This document shows positions 11,225-21,786 of a DNA stretch of 64,000 bases, in pieces. How positions within the stretch are numbered: the stretch's first letter is position 1; each line of letters opens with the position of its first letter. A model generated the notes under the pieces. It saw nothing but the letters and a program-made list of their open reading frames with translations, had not been told where the DNA came from and did no database searches. The DNA is taken from assembly GCF_038811545.1 (NCBI RefSeq), contig NZ_CP133319.1:2261516-2325515 (forward strand), read 5' to 3'. A program made the translations under genes and the position numbers. This DNA comes from Rhodoligotrophos sp. CJ14 (GTDB lineage: Bacteria; Pseudomonadota; Alphaproteobacteria; Rhizobiales; Im1).

Positions 11225-11926
11225 TCAAGGGCGCGCCGGGCTAGCCGACACACCCATTCCTTTCCGCCGCGCGATGACGTCGACGGCCTGCCTGAACGCG
11301 GCTTCTATATCCAATTCCGTCGTGTCCAGCAAGACCGCGTCCTCAGCTTGCTTCAGCGGTGCCTCGGCTCGGCTGCGGTCGCGCGCGTCGCGGTCTTTTA
11401 GATCCGCGAGAACCGCCTCATATGTTATGCTCTCCCCGCGCGATTGCAACTCCGCATGACGCCGTCTTGCCCTTTCTTCCACGCTGGCGGTCACGAAAAA
11501 TTTCACATCCGCCTGCGGGCAGACCACCGTGCCGATATCCCGGCCATCGAGCACCGCGCCTTCTTTCCCCGCAGGGGGAGATGCTGCAAATTCCCGCTGA
11601 AAGGCCAACAGGGCCGCCCGCACCTTTGGCATCGCCGCAACCACCGAGGCGATCCGTCCGGCAGCTTCACTGCGCAGCTCGCGCTCGGGTATGGACCCAG
11701 CGCCCATCTGGGCGATCGTCGCGGCCACAGCGTCCTCATCATTTTCTGGAATGCCTGAGCGCAGCACCATCACCGCCACGGATCGGTAAAGGGCGCCAGT
11801 ATCGAGATGCGCGAGGTTGAAGGCCTCTGCCAGCTTCCTGGCCAGCGTGCCTTTACCGCTGGCGGCCGGGCCATCCAACGCCACCACCAGCCTCGAAACT
11901 ACGGGTGCATCGCGATCAGGTCTCAT
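11225..11926 (-). CDS. cmk: Cytidylate kinase
   Basis: Phosphorylates CMP and dCMP with ATP. 233 residues; P-loop GPAASGKGT near residue 20, the substrate-binding DTGALYRSVA and the DGRDIGTVV motif are all present. The ATG at 11926 has a distant GGAG; a GTG nine codons further in is an alternative. It is the first gene of the cmk-rpsA run and divergent from comM across about 210 bases that should hold both promoters. Confidence 0.95.
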   Translation of the reverse strand: MRPDRDAPVVSRLVVALDGPAASGKGTLARKLAEAFNLAHLDTGALYRSVAVMVLRSGIPENDEDAVAATIAQMGAGSIPERELRSEAAGRIASVVAAMPKVRAALLAFQREFAASPPAGKEGAVLDGRDIGTVVCPQADVKFFVTASVEERARRRHAELQSRGESITYEAVLADLKDRDARDRSRAEAPLKQAEDAVLLDTTELDIEAAFRQAVDVIARRKGMGVSASPARP

Positions 11927-12137
11927 GGCGTCAGCCGCTCCACAATGTTGATCGGCCCAAGCCGCTTACAGGCGTTCTAGTCAGCCAGATAACGCCTGTC
12001 GAGCGCTTCACCGAACCAATGCGTTCCAACCGTGTCCAGACCTTCAGCCGGCTGACAATGTTCCTATTTTGTTCTTGTGAACGGTCTCGGGTTTGGCTAG
12101 GCTTCACCTGAGCTGAGGGGATGAGCAGGGGGTCGCA

Positions 12138-13670
12138 GTGACAGCGCATGTCAGCACCGTCGCGTTTCAGGGCGTGGAGGCCGTGCCCGTCGACGTACAG
12201 GTTCAGATGTCTTCGGGCTTCGTCGGTTTCACTGTGGTTGGCTTGGCCGACAAAGCCGTTGCAGAAAGCAGGGAACGGGTGCGCTCCGCCCTCATGGCGA
12301 TAGGGCTCGCGCTCCCGCCAAAGCGCATTACCGTCAATCTGGCCCCGGCCGATCTGCCGAAGGAAGGCAGCCATTACGACCTCCCCATCGCCTTGGGGCT
12401 CTTGGCTGCGATGGCCGTGATCCCGGCCGAGGCGCTGACCCACTATGTGGTGCTTGGCGAGCTGTCTCTCGACGGCTCAATCACAGCGGTTGCAGGAACA
12501 TTGCCGGCAGCCGTCTCAGCGAGTGCGCGCGAGCAAGGCGTCATTTGCCCGAAGGATTGCGGCGCCGAAGCGGCCTGGGCTGGCGACAATCTCGACATTT
12601 TGGCGCCCGCGAACCTGATTCAGCTCGTCAATCATTTCAAGGGCACGCAGATGCTGTCGCGTCCGGCGATTGCCTATGCTGAGGATTGCGAGCGCCTGCC
12701 GGACTTGCGCGACATCAAAGGACAGGAGAGCGCAAAACGCGCACTGGAGGTTGCGGCAGCCGGCGGCCATAACATGCTGATGATCGGACCGCCCGGTGCT
12801 GGCAAGTCCATGCTCGCCCAGCGCCTACCGTCCATTTTGCCGCCGATGAGCGCACGCGAGATGCTGGAGGTCAGCATGATCGCCTCGGTGGCCGGCGAGC
12901 TTTCCGGGGGCAGGCTCGGACGACGGCGACCGTTCCGCGCGCCGCATCATTCGGCAAGCCAGGCCGCGCTCGTGGGCGGAGGCCTGAAAGCTCGGCCAGG
13001 GGAGATGAGCTTGGCCCATAATGGTGTTCTGTTCCTGGATGAGTTGCCGGAATTCCAGCCCCGGGTGCTGGAGGCTCTGCGTCAGCCGCTCGAGACGGGT
13101 CAGGCGGTGGTCGCGCGCGCCAATCATCACGTGACCTATCCTGCCCGGTTCCAGCTCATTGCGGCCATGAATCCGTGCCGCTGTGGCCGCGCCGGCGAAC
13201 CGGGTCACACCTGCGCCAGGGGGCCGCGCTGTGCAGCCGATTACCAGGCCCGCCTCTCTGGGCCGCTGCTTGACCGCATCGATATCGTGCTCGATGTGGC
13301 AGCAGTTCAGATTGCTGATCTGTCCCTGCCCCCGCCCCGCGAGGGTTCTGCGGAGATCGCCAAGCGGGTGGCCCAAGCCCGCGCCGTCCAGCTTGCGCGC
13401 TTTACCGCATTGGACATCACTCATCTCGCTACGAATGCGCAGGCCGATGGCGATCTCCTCGAAACCATCTGCCCACTCGACAATTCGAGCCTGACGCTTC
13501 TGCGCGACATGGCCGAACGGATCGGGCTCTCTGCTCGCGGATATCATCGCGTGCTGAAGCTTGCGCGCACCCTGGCAGACCTCGACGGCACGGAGCGGAT
13601 TGCGCGTCCTCACATTGCAGAGGCGCTCGGATATCGCAACGAGCTGCGAATGCAGCGGATGGCGGCATGA
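12138..13670 (+). CDS. comM: YifB/ComM family Mg-chelatase-like AAA+ ATPase
   Basis: 510 residues. An N-terminal S5-fold domain (HVSTVAFQGVEA) typical of YifB/ComM is followed by an AAA+ core with Walker A GPPGAGKS (residues 217-224), Walker B VLFLDELPEF, and a cysteine-rich stretch NPCRCG...CARGPRC before the sensor region. In Vibrio ComM is a helicase that extends branch migration during natural transformation; in non-competent bacteria its role is unclear. GTG start with a GCAGGGGG ribosome site. Divergent from cmk. Confidence 0.92.
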   Translation: MTAHVSTVAFQGVEAVPVDVQVQMSSGFVGFTVVGLADKAVAESRERVRSALMAIGLALPPKRITVNLAPADLPKEGSHYDLPIALGLLAAMAVIPAEALTHYVVLGELSLDGSITAVAGTLPAAVSASAREQGVICPKDCGAEAAWAGDNLDILAPANLIQLVNHFKGTQMLSRPAIAYAEDCERLPDLRDIKGQESAKRALEVAAAGGHNMLMIGPPGAGKSMLAQRLPSILPPMSAREMLEVSMIASVAGELSGGRLGRRRPFRAPHHSASQAALVGGGLKARPGEMSLAHNGVLFLDELPEFQPRVLEALRQPLETGQAVVARANHHVTYPARFQLIAAMNPCRCGRAGEPGHTCARGPRCAADYQARLSGPLLDRIDIVLDVAAVQIADLSLPPPREGSAEIAKRVAQARAVQLARFTALDITHLATNAQADGDLLETICPLDNSSLTLLRDMAERIGLSARGYHRVLKLARTLADLDGTERIARPHIAEALGYRNELRMQRMAA

Positions 13671-13833
13671 CCGGCAAGCAAGCGGCCCTCTGCTCACAAG
13701 TGCTTTCCGATACAGGATCGAAGTTAGGCCATACCAAGTAGCCTCGCCCCCGGTGCTACCATTGGTAAACCAACCCACGGACCTGCCCTCTCGGATAGAT
13801 GTTGCGGGGTGATAATGCTCCATCCTCGGTGAT

Positions 13834-16275
13834 ATGCTCGTTCAGCTTCAACCCGGACCCATGCCGTTGCCACAGGACCAACGATCGGCGTCGTCCCACT
13901 TCTCGGACGCCAAGCGAAACGCCCCGGACGACCTTTTCGGGGTGCGGCTCGCCGCGTCCGCTGCGCGGGCGAGCGCGAGCGCGCGGTCGCTCGGCTGGCT
14001 CAACCTGGTTCTCCTTGGCTCAGCCGCCATCAGTTTCGGCTTGGCCATTCTCATTTTGTGGGATGATGGCGAGATCTCCAGGGAAATGTCGCAACTCATC
14101 ACCATCGATGCGCCCCTGGTGATTGCATTGACGGCCATCGGCGCTGCCTTGATTGCAGCCGTGATCGCCCGCCGCAAGGTTGAGCAGCTTGAGACGGGAG
14201 CGACGAGACTTCGCGCGAGCGAGGCACGCTATCGCAGTCTCATCGAGAGCCAGGGCGACCTCATTCTGCACATGACCCCTGACGGACGGGTGACCTTCGC
14301 CAATCGCGCTTTCGAAGAGATGTTCAACACCGAAGCCGAGCGCGTGATCGGCGAGGAGGTCGCCCTCGAGGTCCTGGAAGGTCCCACCCACAGGGTGGCC
14401 CATTGGGCGCTCGAACGCCTGCCACACAGGACAAACTTCGACCAGAAGCTGCTGACGCCCGAAGGCGAGCGCTGGATATCCTGGGATAGCGTCGCCCTTG
14501 TCGATCGCAAGGGGAAGATTAGCGAGATCCAGAGCGTGGGGCGCGACGTCACCGCGCTCAAAACGGCGATCCAGGAGGCGGCCGAGGCACGCGATCATGC
14601 GGAAGCGGCCAACCGCGCCAAGACCATGTTCCTGGCAACCGTCAGCCACGAAATCCGCACACCGATGAATGGTGTTCTCGGCATGCTCGGCCTGCTCGCA
14701 GAGACCGATCTTACGCCGGAACAGCGCTCATATGCCCGAACAGCTGAGATCTCCGGACGTGCCCTGCTGTCCCTCATCGACGAGATCCTTGATCTTTCCA
14801 AGGCCGAAGCAGCCCGGCTGGACCTTAAGCCGGAACCGTTCCATCTGGTCGATCTCGTCGAGAACGTTACGGAACTGCTTGCGCCACGCGCCCATGCGAA
14901 GTCGCTGGAAATTGCCTGTTTCGTTGATCCCAGCCTGCCCGACGAAGTCATCGCCGACAGTCAGCGTCTGCGCCAGGTCATCATCAATCTGGCAGGCAAC
15001 GCGCTGAAGTTCACCGAGAGGGGCGGTGTTACCGTCACTGTACGGCCGGAGGCGGGACCGGAACCGGCAGATCCGCGGCAGCTCATGATCCGCTGTGCCG
15101 TTCGCGATACCGGCATTGGCATGGATCCGGACATTCTCCCTCGCATCTTCGATGCATTCGCCCAAGGGGAGGTCGGCAATGCCCGCCGATATGGCGGCAC
15201 CGGCCTTGGCTTGACCATCTCCAAGCGCATTGTGGAGCGTATGGGCGGGCGCATGGAAGTGGCGAGCAGCAGGGGCACCGGCTCTGTTTTCAGCTTCGTC
15301 GTGCCGGTGGAGAAGCTTCCCGTCTCTCGCCTTCGCCGGGAGCTCGGCATGGCGGGCATGCGGTGCGCACTCGTCATGCCCGATGGTCCTGCCGCCAATT
15401 GCCTCGAAGCCTATCTCCTGAGCGATGGCGCCACCGCCGAGCGCATCGCCAGGCCGGAAGCGGTTCCGGACTACGCCCGTCGCATTGCTGCCCAGCAAGC
15501 GGGAGACCCCAACCGCGTGCATCTTGTTCTCGTCGACAGCGTCTTCTCCGATCGCTTCGTCGACGCTCTAGGCTGGGAGTTGCATGACCGTTCCTTGCCG
15601 CGTCTGTGGCTGCTGCTGTCTGCGGAGGAGCGCACCGAACGGCTGCCGGATATGCCACCTTGCTATTCCGGCTACCTGGTGAAGCCGTTGCGCCGCAGCT
15701 CGCTGATGCGCTGGCTCCCCGAAACCTCCCCTGCCCCCTCCACGCAGGCATCGGCCAGCACCCGAACCAAATCAAGCACGGCAAAGCCTCTCGCCCCAAA
15801 GCGCCCGCTCAACATTCTTCTGGTCGAAGATAATCCGATCAATGCATTGCTCACCCGCTCGCTCCTCGAGCGCACTGGTCATTCCGTGGAGCATGTTACA
15901 ACCGGTGAAGCGGCGATCGCAGCTGTCGAGCAAAACCGCTCGAACGGACCGGGCGAAGGAGACGCACCCTACGATCTCGTTCTGATGGATATCCAAATGC
16001 CAGATATGGATGGCCTGGAGGCCACCCGCCGGATCAGGGAGCTCGAAACCAGCACGCCTATCGGTCCCCACCTACCGATTATTGCCCTGACCGCCAACTC
16101 CATGCAGGAGGACCGCGAAGCGTGCCTTGCTGCGGGCATGGATGGATATCTCGTGAAGCCGTTCCGAATGCCGGATCTGGAACGGGCGATGGAACAGGCC
16201 CTCAACACCAGCGCGGCAATGCCGAACTCGCTATCCGCTCCAAGGGCGCCCGGATCCTCCGCCGCCCAAGGCTAG
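13834..16275 (+). CDS. Hybrid sensor histidine kinase/response regulator
   Basis: 813 residues. Two transmembrane helices (about 56-76 and 94-112) with a very short periplasmic loop, a PAS domain (130-240), a dimerisation/phosphoacceptor domain with His272 in [15 protein letters not shown], an HATPase domain (N box [25 protein letters not shown]), a degenerate receiver-like segment, and a C-terminal receiver starting near 660 with Asp719 in [11 protein letters not shown] and the KPF lysine. The minimal periplasmic part suggests membrane or cytosolic sensing by PAS. No partner regulator or phosphotransfer protein is adjacent, so the output is unknown. Confidence 0.93.
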   Translation: MLVQLQPGPMPLPQDQRSASSHFSDAKRNAPDDLFGVRLAASAARASASARSLGWLNLVLLGSAAISFGLAILILWDDGEISREMSQLITIDAPLVIALTAIGAALIAAVIARRKVEQLETGATRLRASEARYRSLIESQGDLILHMTPDGRVTFANRAFEEMFNTEAERVIGEEVALEVLEGPTHRVAHWALERLPHRTNFDQKLLTPEGERWISWDSVALVDRKGKISEIQSVGRDVTALKTAIQEAAEARDHAEAANRAKTMFLATVSHEIRTPMNGVLGMLGLLAETDLTPEQRSYARTAEISGRALLSLIDEILDLSKAEAARLDLKPEPFHLVDLVENVTELLAPRAHAKSLEIACFVDPSLPDEVIADSQRLRQVIINLAGNALKFTERGGVTVTVRPEAGPEPADPRQLMIRCAVRDTGIGMDPDILPRIFDAFAQGEVGNARRYGGTGLGLTISKRIVERMGGRMEVASSRGTGSVFSFVVPVEKLPVSRLRRELGMAGMRCALVMPDGPAANCLEAYLLSDGATAERIARPEAVPDYARRIAAQQAGDPNRVHLVLVDSVFSDRFVDALGWELHDRSLPRLWLLLSAEERTERLPDMPPCYSGYLVKPLRRSSLMRWLPETSPAPSTQASASTRTKSSTAKPLAPKRPLNILLVEDNPINALLTRSLLERTGHSVEHVTTGEAAIAAVEQNRSNGPGEGDAPYDLVLMDIQMPDMDGLEATRRIRELETSTPIGPHLPIIALTANSMQEDREACLAAGMDGYLVKPFRMPDLERAMEQALNTSAAMPNSLSAPRAPGSSAAQG

Positions 16276-16452
16276 CACCAGTCACAGATTGACAAGGTCG
16301 TCATACTTCCGTCTTCCAACTTTCGCGCTGGGATGTTTTATGACAGATTACTGGCCGGTGGCTATTGTCGACTGGAGTATTCGCAGGAGGGATCTGCTTT
16401 CTTGACCCCATCAAGGCGTAGAGCGCTGTTCAGCCGCCGCCCGATAGTCACC

Positions 16453-16471
16453 GTGAGCGGAAACGCTCTAG
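16453..16471. repeat. Short palindrome related to the dispersed CTAG repeats
   Basis: GAGCG and CGCTC arms around GAAA, immediately followed by TAGA so that the right side reads CGCTCTAGA. The end matches the ...GCTCTAG termini of the longer repeats. It lies in the 245-base gap between the histidine kinase and olsB, in which I see no other feature. Confidence 0.45.
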
Positions 16472-16520
16472 AACACGCGAGGCCGGTGCGCGAAGTCCGC
16501 ATCATCCTGGGCCAGCACCA

Positions 16521-17420
16521 ATGGCAGTGACCGGCAGAATGATGCAGTCCCTGATCATGCAGAAGCGTGAGGACGCAGCCTCAAACCCGACGCCGCCGGG
16601 AATGATTCTTGGCCGGAAGGGAAATCTCGAGGTGCGTCTTTGCCGAAGCCGGGCTGAGCTCGCGGCCGCGCAATCGCTGCGCTACCGCGTCTTCTACGAG
16701 GAGCGCAGCGCCCGCGCCGCTCCCGAAATTGCCGCCAGCCGGCGCGACAGTGATGCGTTCGACGACATCTGCGATCATCTCCTGGTGGTCGCCCCGTTGG
16801 GCGCGGCCCCCGAGGGCGCGATCATGGTCGAAGATTGCGAGGTGGTCGGCACCTATCGGCTGCTGCGTCAGGACGTGGCGGAGGCCACCCTCGGCTTCTA
16901 CACACAGGATGAGTTCGACATCGCCCCCCTGATTGCCTCCAAGCCTGATTTGCGTTTCCTGGAGGTCGGTCGCTCCTGTGTCTTGAAGCCTTACCGCACC
17001 CGGCCCGTGGTGGAGCTGTTGTGGCAGGGCATCTGGAACTATGTCCGCTTGCATCGGCTGGACGTGATGCTGGGCTGCGCAAGCCTGGAAGGCACGGATC
17101 TCGAAGCGCTGCGGCAACCCTTGAGCTTCCTGCAACGCCAGTTCCGTGCCCCTGCCGAATGGAGAGTGCGCGCACGGCCTGAGCGGGGCGTTTTCATCGA
17201 GGCAAGGGATGATGAGCCCGTGGATGAGCGCGCCGTCATGCGCGCCCTGCCTCCGCTGATCAAGGGATATCTCCGCCTCGGCGCCTATATCGGCGAGGGC
17301 GCCTTCATTGATCACCAGTTCAACACCGTGGACGTGCTCATCATCCTGCCGGTTTCCGCGATCAACAGCCGCTATTTCAGCCATTTCGGCGCGCCCGGTG
17401 AGGCGCCGGTCTCCACCTGA
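16521..17420 (+). CDS. olsB: L-ornithine N(alpha)-acyltransferase, OlsB-like
   Basis: 299 residues with an N-terminal GNAT-like acyltransferase domain (VRLCRSRAELAAAQSLRYRVFYEE) and the family's C-terminal run PPLIKGYLRLGAYIGEGA followed by DHQFNTVDVLIILPV. OlsB transfers a 3-hydroxyacyl chain from ACP to ornithine, the first step to ornithine lipids, phosphorus-free membrane lipids common in Rhizobiales. No OlsA acyltransferase is next to it. Several in-frame ATGs (16521, 16539, 16542, 16557) occur without a strong ribosome site, so the N-terminus is uncertain by up to 12 residues. Confidence 0.87.
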   Translation: MAVTGRMMQSLIMQKREDAASNPTPPGMILGRKGNLEVRLCRSRAELAAAQSLRYRVFYEERSARAAPEIAASRRDSDAFDDICDHLLVVAPLGAAPEGAIMVEDCEVVGTYRLLRQDVAEATLGFYTQDEFDIAPLIASKPDLRFLEVGRSCVLKPYRTRPVVELLWQGIWNYVRLHRLDVMLGCASLEGTDLEALRQPLSFLQRQFRAPAEWRVRARPERGVFIEARDDEPVDERAVMRALPPLIKGYLRLGAYIGEGAFIDHQFNTVDVLIILPVSAINSRYFSHFGAPGEAPVST

Positions 17421-17442
17421 CTATGGCCGGCCCCCGAATCAG

Positions 17443-18201
17443 CTACGGTCGCCGCAGGAGATAAACATCCATGATCCAGCCATGCCGCGCCCGTGCTTCG
17501 GCGCGCATCTCCTCTATTCTTGCCGCAACCTCTTGCAGCCGTCCCGAAACGAGTAGCTCATTCTCGGTGCCGAGATAGGCGCCCCAATAGATCTGCAGGT
17601 CATCATTCATGACATGCCTGAATGAGCAGTCCCCATCGAGCATCACGAAGACATTGTCGATCCTGCCGAGCCGGCCTTCCACCAGTTGCCGGCCCGTGGT
17701 GATCTGGATGCTTTCACCAATCCGGTTCATGGGAATGCGGTGCCGCGCCACGAGCACCTGCAGGCTGCTGATGCCTGGGATCATCTCATAGTCGAACGCC
17801 ACGGTCCCGCGTGCTGCCACCTGGTCCAGAATCCGCAGCGTGCTGTCATAGAGCGAGGGCTCGCCCCAGCTCAGGAACGCGCCGCACTCCTCCTCCGCGA
17901 GTTCATCGCGAATGAGCGCTTCATAGATCTCGGCGCGCTGCTCGTGCCAGGCGCGAACCCCCTCTTCGTAAGTGGCCGCCTGCCGGTCCCGGACCGGATC
18001 GGCAACCTCCACGAAGCGGTAAAGCCTGTCGCGCATGAAGCGCTCGCAAATCTCCATGCGAAGCCGCGTCAGATCAGCCTTCGCCGGTCCCTTGTCCATG
18101 ACGAAGAAGACATCGACCTTGTTCAGCGCGTTGATGGCCTGGATCGTCATATGATCCGGGTCGCCAGCGCCGATGCCGATGATATATACCTTTCTCACCA
18201 A
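17443..18201 (-). CDS. cobF: Precorrin-6A synthase (deacetylating)
   Basis: 252 residues of the tetrapyrrole methylase family. CobF methylates C-1 of precorrin-5 with SAM and removes the extruded acetate in the aerobic cobalamin pathway. The SAM-binding start VYIIGIGAGDPDHMTIQAI, the WGEPSLYD loop and the PGISSLQVL motif are clear, and the VFFVMDKG segment is specific to CobF. No other cobalamin gene is in the window. It is convergent with olsB across about 20 bases and follows the MBL hydrolase by eight bases. Confidence 0.92.
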   Translation of the reverse strand: MVRKVYIIGIGAGDPDHMTIQAINALNKVDVFFVMDKGPAKADLTRLRMEICERFMRDRLYRFVEVADPVRDRQAATYEEGVRAWHEQRAEIYEALIRDELAEEECGAFLSWGEPSLYDSTLRILDQVAARGTVAFDYEMIPGISSLQVLVARHRIPMNRIGESIQITTGRQLVEGRLGRIDNVFVMLDGDCSFRHVMNDDLQIYWGAYLGTENELLVSGRLQEVAARIEEMRAEARARHGWIMDVYLLRRP

Positions 18202-18209
18202 GCCGTCCT

Positions 18210-18854
18210 TTAGCGCAGGAAGGGATTGCTTGCGCGCTCCTGCCCGATGGTGCTGGCCGGACCATGGCCGCAGATGAAGACATAGTCGTCCTCGAGCGGC
18301 ATGAGCTTGTCCCGAATGGAACGCAGGAGGGTCCCGTGATCCCCGCCGGGAAGGTCCGTACGGCCGATCGAGCCGGCAAACAGCACATCCCCCACGATCG
18401 CGAGCTTGTTCTCGGGGTTGACGAACACGACACTGCCGGGCGAATGGCCGGGCGCATGCCGCACATCGAAGCGCTGATTGCCCACCTGCAGCACATCCCC
18501 CTCATTGAACCAGCGGTCCGGAACGACATTGCGCAACCCCGCGATGCCATAGCCCCGCCCGGTCTGCTCGAGGGTCTGCAGCAGGAAGAGATCTGCCTCA
18601 TGCGGGCCTTCGATATCGACGCCCAGCCGCTCCTTCAGCTCCGCCGCGCCGCCCGCGTGATCGATATGACCGTGAGTGAGCACGATCTTCTCGACCGTAA
18701 CGCCGGTCTTGGCCACAGCATCCATGATGCTGTCGATATTGCCGCCTGGGTCGATCACGACGCCGCGATTAGTCTCGGTGCACCAAAGCAAGGTGCAGTT
18801 CTGCTGAAACGGGGTGACGGGAATCATGGCGGCTTTGAGCGTCGGTTGTGACAT
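18210..18854 (-). CDS. MBL-fold (glyoxalase II-like) hydrolase
   Basis: 214 residues of the metallo-beta-lactamase fold, close to the YcbL/GloC type II glyoxalases. The binuclear metal ligands lie in THGHIDHAGG (near residue 60), HAPGHSPGS and VGDVLFAGSIGRTD, with the last histidine in CGHGPAST. Such enzymes hydrolyse S-lactoylglutathione or related thioesters, but substrate range in this subgroup is broad. Eight bases upstream of cobF, so probably co-transcribed. Confidence 0.88.
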   Translation of the reverse strand: MSQPTLKAAMIPVTPFQQNCTLLWCTETNRGVVIDPGGNIDSIMDAVAKTGVTVEKIVLTHGHIDHAGGAAELKERLGVDIEGPHEADLFLLQTLEQTGRGYGIAGLRNVVPDRWFNEGDVLQVGNQRFDVRHAPGHSPGSVVFVNPENKLAIVGDVLFAGSIGRTDLPGGDHGTLLRSIRDKLMPLEDDYVFICGHGPASTIGQERASNPFLR

Positions 18855-18899
18855 GAATGACCTTGTATGCGTTGGCCAAATCGTGGCCAGGGGACCAAT

Positions 18900-19235
18900 C
18901 TAAGACCGGCCGTCGCGCTGAAACTTTCTGGCTTCGGCCACGAGCCTTTCGCGAATGTCCGGCGGCTGGGCGCAGAGAACCTTCATCAGCTCGTTCATGC
19001 TCGCCCGCAATCCATGGATCTGGTCCAACAGGTCGAGAACGACGCCGATGCCCTCATCATTCACGCCGAGCTCATGCTGGAGATCATGGATGAGCTCCGC
19101 GCGGGCGACGTCGAGCTCACTATAGCGCGGCTCGCCATTCTCATCGCTGGGAACGAGCCAGCCGGCTTCCACCCAGCTGATCAGCCGATGCTCTTCCAGC
19201 CTTGCGCGGATCCTGAATTCGCTGATCGTGAGCAT
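18900..19235 (-). CDS. cbpM: Chaperone modulator CbpM
   Basis: 111 residues with an N-terminal MerR-like helix-turn-helix fold (LTISEFRIRARLEEHRLISWVEAGWL) and a helical C-terminus. CbpM binds the J domain of CbpA and blocks its co-chaperone and DNA-binding activities. The start codon directly follows the cbpA stop codon (TGAATG), the conserved cbpA-cbpM order, so the regulator is made with its target. Confidence 0.88.
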   Translation of the reverse strand: MLTISEFRIRARLEEHRLISWVEAGWLVPSDENGEPRYSELDVARAELIHDLQHELGVNDEGIGVVLDLLDQIHGLRASMNELMKVLCAQPPDIRERLVAEARKFQRDGRS

Positions 19236-20162
19236 TCAGACCTCCATGCCTTGCCTCGGCTCTTGCGCCTGTCCGCCCCGCCAATTCTCGATGAACGCCT
19301 CGAGCTCGGCATCCGGTAGATCGGGCAGCACCACCTTCAGCGTCACGTAGAGATCGCCCGCCGTGCCGCCGCGACCGGGCGCTCCCTTTCCTCTGAGGCG
19401 CATGACCTTGCCCGTATTGGACCATTTCGGCAGATTGAGATCCACTGGGCCCGTGGGCGTGGGAACCCGAACCTTGCCCCCCAGCACCGCCTCGCGCAGT
19501 GAGACCGGCAGCTCCATACGGATATGATCGCCGTCACGGGTGAAAAACGGATGCGGCTGCACGCCGATCTCGATCAAGGCATCGCCCGGGCCACCTTCGC
19601 CGATCCCCGGCTCGCCCTTGCCCGCGAGGCGCAGAACCTGCCCATCCCGTGTACCGGCGGGAATGTTCACGTCGATCGTCGAGCCGTCCGGCAAGGCCAG
19701 CCGCTTCTTTCCGCCGCGAATCGCCTCGAGGAACTCCACCTCCAGCCGGTAGCGCACATCCCGGCCACGCGCATTGACCGTCCGTTTGCGACCGGCCCCA
19801 CGCTGCCCGAAAAACTCGGAGAGAATATCATCCATGTCGGTGAAATCCGCATAGCCAGCGCTGCTGGCATAAGCATCGTCCGGCCCCCCGGCAAAATCGC
19901 GATAATAGCGGCGCTGGTAGCGCGGAGCCTGTTCGTTGCCGCTGGCATCGATCTCGCCGCGGTCATAGCGGGCCCGCTTTTCCGGATCGCTGAGGAGATT
20001 ATATGCGCTGGAAATTTCCTTGAACTTCTTTTCGGCCTCGGCGTCACCCGGGTTGAGATCCGGATGGTGCTTTTTGGCGAGCGCCCGATAGGCTTTCTGA
20101 ATGTCCTTCTCAGTGGCGTCACGCCCCACCCCGAGGATCGTATAGGGGTCCGCAGCGCTCAT
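19236..20162 (-). CDS. cbpA: DnaJ-family co-chaperone CbpA
   Basis: 308 residues: an N-terminal J domain with the HPD motif (KKHHPDLNPG), a G-rich linker, and two DnaJ C-terminal beta domains (IPAGTRDGQVLRLAGKG is typical). It has no cysteine zinc centre, which separates CbpA from DnaJ. It stimulates DnaK ATPase and can bind curved DNA. Followed without a gap by cbpM. Confidence 0.92.
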   Translation of the reverse strand: MSAADPYTILGVGRDATEKDIQKAYRALAKKHHPDLNPGDAEAEKKFKEISSAYNLLSDPEKRARYDRGEIDASGNEQAPRYQRRYYRDFAGGPDDAYASSAGYADFTDMDDILSEFFGQRGAGRKRTVNARGRDVRYRLEVEFLEAIRGGKKRLALPDGSTIDVNIPAGTRDGQVLRLAGKGEPGIGEGGPGDALIEIGVQPHPFFTRDGDHIRMELPVSLREAVLGGKVRVPTPTGPVDLNLPKWSNTGKVMRLRGKGAPGRGGTAGDLYVTLKVVLPDLPDAELEAFIENWRGGQAQEPRQGMEV

Positions 20163-20493
20163 CAGCTATCCTTCATCTGCTGTACGCATAGCATCAATGC
20201 CGGCTTTCATATGGGTACGCAAGGAAGCTTGGCCAGTATTGTCAATCAAGCGTCGCTCTGCGGCAGCCAATTCAGGAAGATGCCCCGCTCCTTGAAGCAA
20301 GGAGTAGCGCGCGACGCCCCGCTCTCCGAGCCCTTGTTGACGCTGCCTCGCCCTGCTGGCACGGTCTGCCCAGCAACCAAGGCTTGATGCGCGGAGAAGG
20401 CTGCGTCTGGCCAATCGTTCATGGCATATGGACTGGTGCGTCCGCTGCGCCTTCTGCGAAGGTGGCGAGCCGGTGCCGAGAGAGGAGACGTCT
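20163..20493. other. Divergent intergenic region between cbpA and the CoA-transferase
   Basis: About 330 bases separating two divergent transcription units. Open frames here lack ribosome sites and protein-like composition. An in-frame ATG for the CoA-transferase occurs at 20428, but the GTG at 20494 with its AGGAG site is better. I see no further structure in it. Confidence 0.6.
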
Positions 20494-21747
20494 GTGGATT
20501 CGCAAGCTCAGGGCCGGCAACGCCCATTGCCATTGGCGGGCATCAAGGTGCTCGACCTCTCTCGTGTCTTGTCCGGGCCCTTGTGCACCATGACCCTGGC
20601 CGATCTCGGCGCCGAGGTTTGGAAGATCGAGAATATTAGCGGTGGCGATGACACCCGCGCCTGGTCCGTCCCGAGCTATAATGGCACCTCCACCTATTAT
20701 CTCTGCGCCAATCGCGGCAAGCAGAGCATTGCCGTGGACCTGAAATCGAGGGAAGGCCAGGAGATCGTCCAACGCCTCGCCGCCAAGGCGGACATCCTTG
20801 TTGAGAATTTCCGCACGGGCGTCGCCGATAAGCTTGGCGTCGGCTTTGATGCCCTTTCAGCAATAAACCCGCGCCTCATCTACTGCTCGATCTCGGGTTA
20901 CGGCCAGACGGGTCCTGATGCGCACCGCCCCGGCTATGATTTTATCGTTCAGGCGGAAAGCGGCTTGATGTCGGTCACCGGCGAAGCGGACGGCGCCCCC
21001 ACCCGCACCGGCACGGCGATCGTGGACATCACCGCGAGCATGGTGGCCACTCAGGCGATCACCGCTGCCCTTTACGAGCGTGAGCGCACTGGGGCTGGCC
21101 AGCATATCGATCTGGCCATGTTCGATTGCGCCATGAACCTTCTGATCAATATCGGCGCGGCCTATCTCAACGCGGGCGTTGTGCCGCGCCGCCATGGCAA
21201 TGGCCATCCCAGTGTCGTGCCTTACGAGATCTTCGAAGCGGCCGACGGCGACTTCGCCCTTGCTGTGGGCAATGACAAGCAATTCGCCGCCCTGTGCCGG
21301 AAGGTGATCAATCGCCCGGATCTCGCCGAGGATATTCGCTTCATGCGGGCGGGGGACCGCGCGACCCATCGCTCCACCCTGGTTCCCCTTCTTCGCGATA
21401 TCCTGAAAACCCGCGCCAGGGCAGAGTGGATCACGGCTTGCCGCGCGGCGGAGGTTCCAGCGGGCATGGTGCACAGTCTGCCGGAAGCCTTCGACAGCCC
21501 GAATGTCCGCGAGCGCAACCTTGTGCAAACCGTCGATCACCCGGAGCTTGGCCCGGTCCGCCTGGTGCGGCCGGCGCATGGCCTCGCCGCGCAGCGTGAA
21601 GCCTCTCCCGTCCCGCCTCCGATGCTCGGCCAGGACACGGCCCATATCCTCGGGACGATCCTCGGCTACGACCAAGCGACAATCGAGCATCTTCGCGAAA
21701 TTGGAGCCATAGGCATATATACCGCCGCACAGTCACACGGCTCCTGA
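20494..21747 (+). CDS. CaiB/BaiF family (class III) CoA-transferase
   Basis: About 417 residues. Class III CoA-transferases move CoA between acyl groups through an aspartyl thioester. The family start [20 protein letters not shown], the [11 protein letters not shown] segment, and the catalytic aspartate in [13 protein letters not shown] are present. Substrates vary (formyl, carnitinyl, succinyl, mesaconyl, sulfonate thioesters). I chose the GTG at 20494 because AGGAG lies eight bases upstream and residues before it are not conserved-looking. The downstream aldehyde dehydrogenase (39-base gap) suggests a shared catabolic route for a dicarboxylic or hydroxy acid. Confidence 0.9.
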   Translation: MDSQAQGRQRPLPLAGIKVLDLSRVLSGPLCTMTLADLGAEVWKIENISGGDDTRAWSVPSYNGTSTYYLCANRGKQSIAVDLKSREGQEIVQRLAAKADILVENFRTGVADKLGVGFDALSAINPRLIYCSISGYGQTGPDAHRPGYDFIVQAESGLMSVTGEADGAPTRTGTAIVDITASMVATQAITAALYERERTGAGQHIDLAMFDCAMNLLINIGAAYLNAGVVPRRHGNGHPSVVPYEIFEAADGDFALAVGNDKQFAALCRKVINRPDLAEDIRFMRAGDRATHRSTLVPLLRDILKTRARAEWITACRAAEVPAGMVHSLPEAFDSPNVRERNLVQTVDHPELGPVRLVRPAHGLAAQREASPVPPPMLGQDTAHILGTILGYDQATIEHLREIGAIGIYTAAQSHGS

Positions 21748-21786
21748 GTAGCTTAGGTCCGCTGAGGGCGGGCGAGAAAGGCCAAC

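Noticed and set aside
16333-16530. A 65-codon frame before olsB
   Set aside because: It overlaps the olsB start and a palindrome, and has no ribosome site.
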